64,000 bases of DNA, taken from NCBI GenBank assembly GCA_002914805.1, contig JXTB01000133.1, forward strand, positions 369,140 through 433,139, in the 5' to 3' direction. Below, piece by piece: positions 40,101 to 52,100 of this stretch. Made by a program: the position numbers and the translations under genes. This DNA comes from Parasponia andersonii (taxonomy: Eukaryota; Streptophyta; Magnoliopsida; Rosales; Cannabaceae). The notes under the pieces were generated by a model. The model saw nothing but the letters and a program-made list of their open reading frames with translations. It ran no database searches and was not told where the DNA came from. How positions within the stretch are numbered: position 1 is the stretch's first letter; every line of letters begins with the position of its first letter.

Positions 40101-43100
40101 AAGACATATTTGGGCTGTGACACCAAAATTCCTTTCTTGGAACGAGCTATCTCCATACTTAGAAAGTACCTCAAATTTCCCAAGTCTTTGATTTCAAATT
40201 TCTTCGCAAAGATATCTTCAACCTGACTATGTTAATGATATCATCAACATATACGATGAGAAAAACAATTCTTCCATTCCTTGAGAACTTTGTAAACAGA
40301 GTATGATTTGATTGACCCCGAGTATACTCTTACTTCTTCACCACTTTGATGAATCTATCAAACTATGCCCGAGGGGACTACTTTTGTCCATATAGAGACT
40401 TCTGCAGTTTGCAAATTTTATTAGCATTAACTTCAGTCTCAAAACCAAGTGGAATTTCTATGTACACTTCGTCTTCTAGATCACCACTGAGGAATGCATT
40501 TTTGACATCATACTGATAGAGAGGCCAGTCTTGATTTGCTACTAAGGATAGGAGAACATGAAGTTTTGCAACTAGAGCAATCAATACCATATGTTTGAGT
40601 GAATCCTTTGGCAACCAGCCTTGCTTTGTAACGTTCTATGCCCCAATCTGGCTTGTTTTTAATGTGGAATATCCACTTACAGCCTAGTAGTCATTTTCCT
40701 CCTGGCAAGTCAGCTAGTTCCTAAGTACCATTCTTTTCTAAGACCTGAATCTCTTCTTCAATGGCCATCCTCTATTCTGGGATTTCTAGTGCAATATGAA
40801 TATTTTGAGGAATTTCAACACTTGATAGATTTATGATAAATGCCCTGTATTCTGGAGATAAGTTCCCATATGAGACAAAGTTATGAATAAGATGTTTCGT
40901 ACATTTTCGTACACCATTTCTTATTGCAATGGGAACATCAAGATCAGTGTAGTTAGTTACAGTGGTGTTATTGAAATCATTGTGAAAGTCGTTACTTGGG
41001 ACTTGAAATTGGATGAGACTCATGGTTTACCTCTGGAAGAATTGAAGTCTCTGTCTCCTCTTAGGGTCTTTTCCTCCTTATATAAACACATAACTCATTG
41101 ACGTGTGCATTGTTAGTATATTTAGTACGGCCGAAAAAACTCTGAATCTGGTAAAGTGATTGGAGTGGTGTTTGTCAGTGGATTGGTTGTGGTGACCTCG
41201 GCTGTGGAGTTCTCAGGTGAATGAGTGATAGTGATTTCAATTGAAGTTGAGGGGTTTCGAGCCAAATATTGCACTCTTCTTGTGAGTTCTTCCCCTTGGA
41301 TGGGATGTTATAGATAGTAGGCTTGGTTTCAAAGAATGTTACATCCATAGAGGTATAGTATTTTCTAGTATTGGGTGAGTAAAATTTGTAACCTCTTTCG
41401 GTTGATGAGTAGCTTAGAAAAACACATTTGATGACTCTAGAGCCTCGTTTGCTTTGGTTTTGCGAATGATTATGAATAAAGACTATACTACCAAAAATTT
41501 TAGTGGTAATGATGAAATGTTCTGTGTAGTAGGATAACTCTGAAGAAGAGTTTGACATGGAGTGTGGAAATTTAGCATCTCAGAAGGAATTCTGTTTATG
41601 AGATATGTGGCTGTCAGAATTGCCTCCCCTAAGAAGCGATTACGAACATGTGTAGTAAATATAATAGATCTGGCTACCTCAAGCAAGTGTTTATTTTTCC
41701 TTTCGGCTACCCTATTTTGTTGTGGTAGTGTGGGTACAAGAGCTTTGGTGTATTATCCCATTAGCTGTGAAATATTCTCTAAGAAAAGAATTAAAATAAT
41801 CTTGGCATTATCAGATCTAAAGACTTTTATTTTGATTTGGAATTGATTTTGAATCATGGTGTGGAAGTCTTTAAATCTAGTACTGGCCTCAGATTTTTCT
41901 TTCATTAGGTATACCCACGTCAATCTAGTATGATCATCAATGAAGGTCAAGAACCACCTAGTACTTGATATAGTATTTACCTTAGAAAGTCCCCATATAT
42001 CATTGTGAATCATTGTAAAAGGATGAAACGATTTATAACCTTGAATGGGATAATTGTTCTCACATGTTTTGAAAACTGATAGATTTCACATTGCAAAAAT
42101 TTGGGACTAATGTTTTTGAATAAAGCAGGAAAAAAATTTCTCAAATACTGGAAATTGGGATGTCCTAATTTAAAGTGCCACAACATAATTGCACTTTCTT
42201 TATTTGAGAGATTTGAAAGAGTAGATAAAGACACTTGTATGACGAGCTTGTTCGTTAGGATTACTAGGACCCCTGAAAAAATAGAGCCCCGCACATTCCT
42301 TAGCAATGCTAATGATCCTCCCCGATTCCAAATACTGAAAATCACAATTAGTTGAGAAGAAATGAGTAGTGCACCTTAAATCCTTGGTAAGCTTACTAAT
42401 GGACAATAAGTTATAGGTTAACTTTGAAACTAGCAAAATTGATTTTAAAATCAAATCTTTGGTAAGAATAACAGTTCCCACTCCAGCCACCTTCGGCACT
42501 AAATCATTAGCAATTTGCATTATATAATATCCAGAACAAGGATTGAAAGTGTGAAATAGAGCAGAATTATCGATCATGTAATCGGATGCACCAGAATCTA
42601 CAATCCATGGGCTGAATTTCTCCATATGTGAACTCAAAGTGATGTAGATTACCTTGTTGTGCCATGACACTAAGTGTTTATTGTCTTGGGTGCATACTTT
42701 TGTTGGTTGATTAGTTTTTTTAGTAGCTCCAGCTCCTCTTTATTGAATGGTAAGTTCTCAGGTCCATTTTCGTCTCCTGTGGGGAACAAGGCCACGACTT
42801 TCAAGTGCATATTGTTTGCCTTGATTTCTACTCGGTTTCCAATCAGCGGGCTTTCCGTGTAATTTCTAGTATGTTTCCTTTGTATATCCAAGTCTTCTAT
42901 AGTGTTCACGCCATGATCTTCCACCTTTGGGTTATTATTGATTCTCTCTAGGAAAGTTAAGTTACGGGCAACTAATGTTGATGATTCAATTTGATTTACA
43001 TTTGGACTAGATCCAAGCATAAGCCTCCTTTGACTTTCTTCATGTCGTACTTGTGAGAAAACTTCTTGAATATTTGGAAGAGGTTTAGTTGCAAGGATCT

Positions 43101-46100
43101 TACTTCTAACCTCATCAACATTCTTGTGTAGACCAAGAAGAAATTTGTAGATTCATTTCTTCTCCACAATCTTTTTTTATGTTGTTGCATCAGTAGGATA
43201 ACTCTATTCACGCTTCTTAAAGGTATCAAGTTGCGGCCAGTATCTTGTGAGGAGCGTGTAATATTGTATTACAAGTCTATCTTTCCGACGAAGATCATGG
43301 AGAATGCATTTTACACTAAAGGATTCAGCCGTGTTCTCTAGATTAGAATATGTTTATTTAGCTATCAGCCATATTTCTTGAGCAGTATCATACAACATAA
43401 AATCTTCTCCTATGTCGTTGATCATTGAACTAATTAACCAAGACTTTACCATCCTATGTTTAGCCTTCGAAGTCTTGAATTTTGGATCTCCTTCGTTGGG
43501 TTTTGTGACAACCCTAGTGAGATAGTCATCCTTACCTTTCTCTTCCACAAACATCAATACAGAATTTGACCATTGGAGATAATTCTGTCCATTTAGTTTG
43601 TATCAAGTAATGAGGGCAGAAATGGTGGTTTCGATTGCACCGTTGTTGCTAGAAACATGTGTCTCCCAGCTGGTGACTTCCGATTCAGAAGTGGCTCGAG
43701 CAGCCATTGAAAAAGGGAGAGATATAGAGCTGATTTTAAGCTCTGATGCCACAAAGAAAGAAATAAAGTGAACAGAGAGGAAAATTCTGTATTTTTTCTC
43801 ATACAAAAACAAGTTACAACCATAGGACTTATATAGGCATTTCTGGGCAACAAGCAGCTTAACCAATCACATAAAACATTGAACAACTGTTCCCTGCCAG
43901 CAAACTACCCTTAAACATAGAACAAAAAGTTCCATAAAGTAATGCAACAATCTGCCTAAAACATGAAGCAAACAGTCCCATAAAATCAGGAAAAAGTAGT
44001 TTGAAAAATAAAAGAAATAGAGGCCATAAAACTGTAAAAAATCAGTCTTTCAACAGACATAGCTTTCAAAGATCTTTTAGGACCCAAAAATTATTTTTAA
44101 GAATGTTCGGATGAATTCTCATAAAACTTTTATTTAAGAGATTCTTTTAAAGAAACACAAACTCACCATCTTTTCTAAGAAGATCTTCTAAAACTTTTAC
44201 TACAAGTAAAAGTCCTAAACCATAGACCATAACCCTAAAACCCTAATCTCGTAAACCCAAAACGAGCAAATGCCATCCCAAACGGGTGAGTTTATTGAAG
44301 CCATATGGTAAAGCATATATGCATAATTGAGCCAAACAAACTATCCTAGAAAAGAATTAAGTTGCATACAAGTGAAAGATAAAGTATGGCTGTTGTTTTG
44401 GAGTAAGTTCTTGAATTTGATTAGAACAAATTTTAAGTCTTGATCATATTAGATTAGGTATGAATATGATTAAAACTGAGAGCAAAGAAAAAACAGAGGA
44501 AAAATAAGCAGAGTAGTGATATTTTAGAGGTTGCAAACCCTAACTGAACTATGTTTTGCTTACCCTAAATCCTAAACCCTTTTAGGGGTACCACAATGTG
44601 AGTTTCATGGCACTAAATTAAGGATAGCCAACTACTGTTATATGCAGAGACTTCCTAGCTAAATACTATATTCATTTCCTAGTCATTACCCTCTAAACCA
44701 GGTGGTTTCTAGTTCACCTTTGCTGATTTTGAGTCAAACCGTTGAAGTGGCAGCTTCTATGTTACTCCCTAAGGTAATTTACCAAATTCTAAACTAGCTC
44801 TTGGCATTTTCATGTTACTTAATCATTGTTTTTTACAAAAATTATGGCTGGAATCAGATCCTAAGAGACAAGGAAAGGTTGTTTCTGCCACTTGGTAGTC
44901 TTGTCTCCTACTAACTTTTTAGCCTCCAAGTTTTAACTCCTTATAAATAGGGGCAAATTTCTCACTTTCAAAGGGACACGCACACTCTTACATAACCTTT
45001 CTCTCACTTTCTAGCTAATACTCTCTCTCTCTCATTTTTTTTTCTTTTTATGCTGCTTACGTTTTCAATCATAACAGCGGCTCTCTCATTTTTTTTTCTT
45101 TTTATGCTGCTCACGTTTCCAATCATAACAGCGGCTGAAACTCTTATTTTCTTTCCATTTTTACCCATCTGATAAGCCTAAAACTCCTCCTTTGCATTTA
45201 TACATCACTCAAGGCTATTTTTCTTGCCTAAAATTATTATCCTAATATCATTCATATATCTGAGGTAACCTTTCTTCATTGTTGCATTTATAACCAACTG
45301 TTATTTCAATATAAATGATGGTTGGCGGTTGTTTTCATCACATAAATTTCTATATAAATGATGGCTAATGATTGTTTTCATCATATATTATAAGCTAAAA
45401 TCCTATTTTTCATGCATGTTAGACACTGGTTGCATACATAAGTGCCTGGTCATTTATCATCACTTCATTGCACATCAAAGAACACGGAATCATGCCTTTA
45501 GTTGATCACTAAAGCCCGTATTCCATGCTTTTATATGACTATGCTAACTTATAAGCATGATCAAGGTTTGGTCAGCTTATAAATAGCTACATTTCAACAT
45601 CAAACCACTATTTATCTCATATTTTCATACAAATACATGCACTATCTCCTTATTAAAAGAACTCTATAAGAGTTGAGCCATTCAAGACCCTAACCCTCAC
45701 GTTCTTAGTAGTTTTTTACACTTAAGGCTGCATCTATTACTCCCTAGTATTTTATCCTTTAATATTTTATTTTCAGTATTTTATTTTCAGCTCTTATTTT
45801 TCAATACAAACTTATTGTTAACTGATCCTTTCTATATTTCAGCTCTTTAATCCCTGCAATTTACATTTTAGCAACCATAATATCAGCTAATTAAATTCCA
45901 GCCTTATTATTTTCTGCTATTTAATTTTTAGCACCTTTAATTCCAATTATTTAAATTTTAGCACCCTTGGATTCCAGTTACATGGTCCCTTTTCATTTCA
46001 GTTTTTTAAGTTTTCAGCTTTTTATTATTGTGTATATATATATTTATCTAACTTAACTACCTACATTATATCAACCTATGTCATATATTTATATCTATTT

Positions 46101-49100
46101 GACCTAACTTTTTATGCTCATTTATGTTATCTTAATCTTTTGAGTAAGATGCAAGCAACGATTAAATCAGGACTTAAAGATTACCACTAGCAGGTGTCCA
46201 CTATTTTCAAGACAATAAAGTTTACTAATGAATTCTTGAAGAAAGGATCCTACCTCAACTTCCGCCACATATGCATCGTCATAACCAGATTCTTGTACAA
46301 CATCCAAGTATGAAGCAATAAGAAAATCACCAAGATACCCGCGGAGGATATTACTAGTCACACGGTACCTACCGCTCCTATATTAGACACACAAATGAGT
46401 CAATTACACAACACGACTATGTTAAAATTCATAACAAATTAAAGCATAAACAAAATAGTCAATTATATAGACGAGCACAAAACTTTACTCACGTGGTCAA
46501 ATCATCAGAGCATATGGAAAGCCATCGTTTCAGTGAATAACTCTTCTTGTGGATTCCTCTAAAGACATTTGGAGGGGTTGGTAAGTTCGCAAGATTAATG
46601 CCATTTATACCTATAGAATTCAGTTCATTCAATTGTTCAAGGGATTTCAATAATGTTTCCTCAGTGATTCCTGTGAACGAATCTGGAAAACCTTCATTTC
46701 AGGATTGATATACAATGTAACAGAAATATCAAAGGTATAACTACTGGAGAGATTGAAGTTACAAGAAAGACTGGAAGTTATTCTACATAAGCTCACCATC
46801 CAATAGCTTCCCCCCAATTATAGAAAACTCCTTCATAAGCTTACCCAAACTCCAGCTTCTTGGATGCTATCAATCAAATAGACAAAGGGTCAAATTAAAA
46901 TTTGGTCAGACAAAATATATTGGTAGGAAGATTCATACTACCTTTAGCGGATCAACATTTGCAAAGACAATTTCATCTACCACTGCTTGCATGTACCTAT
47001 AGACAACTTTCTTTAAGGGCATTTACAAAACACCATAAGCAGTAGAACTATTGAACATGTGATGCACGCTAATCATTTATACCAACTAATGCAACTAAAT
47101 AGAGCATTTTTATGCACAGGTATAAAAAAGATTTACCTTTATACTAAAACAATAAACTAAGGTCTAAATAGGTTAGAAAACATTAGCACAAATGATATTC
47201 TTAATTTCTTACTATTGTTCCTATACCTTTTCTCTTAGCAATGCAATATACCTTGTATTATTCTCCTAGTTCCCTTTTTCCTTATTTCCATTGATGTGCA
47301 CTCACAAGCAGTAAAGTTTCAAAGGAGTGATCTTGTATCAATCCATGTTAATTGTCGAGAGAGGTTTATCTGAAAGCTCACATGATGTGAGCTTAGCATG
47401 TGTATACCATGTGCATCTAAGATGGACATAAGGGGTATATGTATGCCATGTGCACTTCACATGGGCAAAATTGTAGTAGTAGTCACGTGTGGCCTGTGAA
47501 TACCTAGCTAATTAAATATTCTTATTTAGGAATATTTCTAGCCTAGGGATTTTTATATATATGTTGTGCCAATTACCAAGAGAATATGAGAGGATAAATT
47601 CTTGCATTTTGTCATGGTATCAGAGCCTAATTAAAGGCTCCTGGAACCAATTTTTTTCAGCCTTCACTACTGAATATTGTACTTTGTTTTCCCCCTGTTT
47701 TCGAGAATCAAAACAGAGTATTCCTTCTAGCATCAATTCTACTAATTTCTCCTTTCATCCTAGCCTTCCTTGCTGATCGTATAATATATTTAGTGTCCAA
47801 ATATATCAATCATATATTATTAACCCGATCCTCGAAAGAACCTGAATATCAGAAATTTATTTTGCAGCCATATTCTTTTCAAATTCCTGCCACCTCAAAC
47901 AGTATTTCATTGATATTCAACTTGATTTGTCAAATCAGAAAATCCTTACAAATCGTCTCCTTTTAAACCTCTATTTTTATAATGTCCGAGATCTCAAAAA
48001 TCACACAACCCTTAACATCCTCAACCACCGAAAACTATAACACTTTCATTGGAGATTTACAAAATGTTCAGCCTGATCTACGACTCAACGAAAAAAATTA
48101 TTTAAAATGGTCTCAATTTATCCAGACCTTGTTGAAAGGGAAAGGAAAATTGAGTCATCTCCTTGGGACAGGTCCGAAGCAAGAAGATCCCAAATTTGCT
48201 GCATGGGATGAAGAAGATTCAGTTGTGATGTCTTGATTATGAAATTCCATGACACTTGAGGTGAGTGATACTTATATATTTTTGAAAATAGCACATGAGA
48301 TATGAAAAAATTGCAAGCAGAACTATTCAAGAGTTCGTGATACGGCTCAAATTTATGAGATTAAGATGAAAATCTCTACTATAAAACAAAGTAACCATTC
48401 GGTTGCTAAATATACCCAGACTTTATAAAGTCTATGGCAACAATTAGATCATTATGAGTGTAATGAGATGAAATGCAGCGAAGATGCGAATCTTCTTAAA
48501 CATTATATGGAGGAAAGAATATACAAGTTTCTTGCTGGCTTGAATACTGAATTCGATTATGTCCGAGTCTAAATTTTGGCTAAAGAACTCCACTCACTAA
48601 ACGAAACAATGGCCACATTCAGAGGAGAAGAAGGACGTAGAAGAGTGATGATGGAGCCTCAATTAATGGAGAGATCTGCCTTGATTGTCAAAGGTGTATA
48701 CCTTCGAGGCATGAAACCAAACCAACAATAAAACAATTACTTTGGCAGGTCAGGAGGAGATATTGGACTGTTGGAGAACTCAAAGGTGGGAAATAAGGAC
48801 TCCACATGATGTACCTACTGCAAAAAGCACCGACACACAAAGAACAGGTGCTAGAAACTCCATGGTAAGCCATCACACACTCAGAATAACTTTTCTTCTA
48901 CGAACCGAAACTGGACAGCCAAGGGAAATCAAGGAGGATGGCAAGGACAAGTGCACATGACCTCAGTAAATCCAAGAGGGCAGGGGGATCCGCCCAAAAC
49001 TCAAGCAGGATTTAAAATGGAGGAGATTGAAAAGCTAAGGTATTTCCTGAGTACAATAAAGAAACTCACAGGTGCGAATAGTTGTTTTTTTTGCTCTCTC

Positions 49101-52100
49101 AGAAAATTATTCTCAGCCCTTTGCACTGAGTATTTCAGAATTCCCTACAGAAGAGTCATGGGTGATTGATTCGCAGGCTACTGATCATATGTCCCGATCA
49201 TCTCATGGGTTTGTCTCATATAGTCCTTGCCCTAGTAATAAAAAAAATTGTTACTGCTGATGGAACACTTATTACCGTTGCTGGTCAAGGGAATGTTGCT
49301 ATAAACCAAAATCTGGTTTTAAAAAATGTTCTCTACGTACCTAAGCTATCCGCTAATCTTATTTTAGTTCACAAACTTACAAAAGATTTGGATTGTGTGA
49401 CAACATTTTCTTCCACACTTTGTCAAATTGAGGAGCGGGGCATGGGGAGGATGATAGACTTGCTAAGGAAAACAATGGGCTCTACTTCTTCGAGGAACCT
49501 GGTGGGCAGATTAGCATTAAGAATTAGATTCCACTATCTTTATTCTCTGAATCGTCTCTTTCAAATAAAAATCAGATCTGGATACATCATTTTCGTCTTG
49601 GTCATCCTTCTTTCAGTACTTTGAAAACTATGTTTCCTCATTTGTTTCAGGGATTGGAGCTAAGTATGCTTCATTGTGAGGTCTGTGAGCTTTCAAAACA
49701 CAAACGTACTTCTTTTTCAATAAGTAATACACGAATGACACTCCTTTTTGCTTTTATTCATAATGATTTTTGGGGGCCTTCTCTAGTACAAAACATTTCT
49801 GGGGCTCATTGGTTTGTCTCTTTTATTGATGATTGTACTCGAGTGACATGGGTTTATATCCTAAAACATAAATCAGATATGAGTTCTACATTTCAGAATT
49901 TTTTTTCAAATGGTTAAAAACCAATTTGGAGTAGAAATAAAAAAGGTTTGGTCTGATAATACTAGAGATTATTTTAATCAAATATAGTCACCAATTTTTT
50001 AGTCAAAGGGGTAATTCATGAGTTTTCTTGTGTCAACACACCACAACAAAACCGAGTGGCAGAAAGGAAAAATGGTCATCTTCTTGATGTAACCTGAGCC
50101 ATTCTTTTCCAAAAAAATGTTCCAAAAATTTATTAGGGAGAAGCTATCTTGTTTGCTACACGTTTGATTGATAGGTTACCCTCTCGAGTCCTTGGTTACA
50201 ATAGTCCCATGCAACTCTTTTCCAAATTCTTTCTTGACTTCAAAACGACAAATTATTTGATTCCGAAAATTTTTGGGTATGTGTCGTTTGTCCATATTCA
50301 TTCCAATAACTCGGGTAAACTTGATCCTAGGGCTCTTAAGTGTGTTTATGTTGGATATTTATCGACACAAAGCGATATAAATGCTACCATCTGACAACAA
50401 AGCATTTTTTTCGTCTCTGCAGATGTCATATTTGTTGAAAATGAAAATTACTTTCCTCATCCTTATCTTCAACAGGAGCCATTATTCAAGGAAGATGAGG
50501 ATTTAAATTTGGATTTGTTTTTACTGAGACATCTATTTCACCTCCTAGAACTGAGACATCTATTCCTATACAAAATGATTCTAATCCACATACTCCTATT
50601 CCGATTCAGAGTGCTACTCATCCATTGCAGGCATACTCATGGAAGAGAAATCCTATTGTTCAATCGACGTAAGTACGTGATCTAGATTCTAACCCTGAAA
50701 CTAATAATGCTAGGGTAATTCCTGACTCTGAAACTAATGAGAGTGATGTACCAGATTCTACCAATTGTTAAGACATCCATTGTCCCACTTTGTATCCTAT
50801 AAGAAATTGTCTCGGAGTCATAAAAGCTTTCTTATTCATTTGAATACTATTACTATCCCAAAAACTGTCTCTGAAGCAATGGATGGCAAAGAATGGAAAA
50901 AAGCTATGAAAGATGAAATGGATGCACTTGAAAAAAAATAAGACATGGGACTTGGTGTTACTACCCAAAGGAAAGAAATTTGTAGGATGCAAATGGGTGT
51001 TTATTATGAAATACAAGGCAAATGAATCTCTTGAACGGTACAAGGCAAGGTTAGTAGTTAAAGGCTACACCCAAACCTTTGGAGTAGATTATCTCGAAAC
51101 TTTTGCTCCGGTGGCTAAGATGAATACCATGAAAATATTGTTGTCTTTGGCAGCCAACCGAGGATGGAATATACAACAGTTTGATGTCAAGAATGCTTTC
51201 TTACCAGGAGACCTTACTGAGAAAATCTATATGGAGGCTCCACCAGGATTCGGGTCAGAAAAGAATTAGGTGCGCAAATTGAAGAAAGCTTTGTACGGCC
51301 TAAAGTAATTTCCTAGGGCCTGGTTTGGCAGATTTGCTCAAGTTATGAAAGATATCAGCTACAAGCAAAGTCAAGGTGACCATACATTATTTGCTAAGCA
51401 TCCAGCATCAGGGGAAATCATTGCTCTATTAGTCTATGTGTATGATGTTGTGATAACAGGAGATGACCTTGAAGGTATGAAAATCTAAAAATCTAAGAAA
51501 ACATCTTTGCAAGAATTTGAAATTAAGGAGCTTGACAGATTAAACTATTTTCTCGACATTAAAGTTGCTCACTCCCAACATGGAATTTTTATATCTCAAC
51601 AAAAGTATGTGCTAGATCTGTTGGCTGAAGCTAGAAAATTGGGGTTAAACCAGTAGAGACTCCTATTGAACAGAATCACAAACTTAGTGAAGCACCTGAA
51701 TATGCAGCATTAGATAGGGATTCTTATCAAAGGTTAGTTGGCAAATTAATCTACTTGTCACATACCAGACTAGATATAGCCTATGACGTGGGAGTAGTTA
51801 GTCAGCACATGTATAATCCAAAAGAAGTTCATCTTCGAGCTGTTCATCGAATCTTACAACACTTGAAAGGAACTCTAGGAAAAGGAGTATTATTCAAAAG
51901 AGGTGAGAAGCTAACTCTGGAAGCCTATACTAATGCAAACTATGCTGGGTCAGTGGATGACAGAAGATCAACTTCAGGCTATTGTACTTTTCTTGGAGGC
52001 AATCTTGTGACTTGGAGAAGTAAGAAACAAAATATAGTTGCAAGATCAAGCACAGAGGTTGAATTCAGAGCGATGGCCTTGGGAGTGTGTGAACTCTTAC

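Larger units (their letters stand above)
34635..44055 (-). mobile_element. Ty1/copia retrotransposon in a SECA2 intron (copia-1)
   Basis: Two LTRs (34635-34957 and 43752-44055) in the same orientation as SECA2. The primer-binding site TGGCATCAGAGC (minus) is at 43740-43751, next to the 5' LTR. A purine tract GAGGGAGAGAG precedes the 3' LTR. Flanking 5-bp duplication ATGTC (minus-strand sense) at 34630-34634 and 44056-44060. The domain order gag, protease, integrase, reverse transcriptase, RNase H is the copia order. It is split by the chromovirus at 35290-39632. Stops and frameshifts make it inactive. Confidence 0.88.

Noticed and set aside
44215..44580. Interstitial telomere-like AACCCTAAAACCCTAA and CCTAAACCC
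   Set aside because: Too few and too irregular for a telomeric array; such short telo-box-like stretches are common in plant DNA.
47615..47630. tRNA-like match TGGTATCAGAGC (also at 54104, 59807 and 35940)
   Set aside because: These are primer-binding sites complementary to the initiator tRNA next to LTRs, not tRNA genes.
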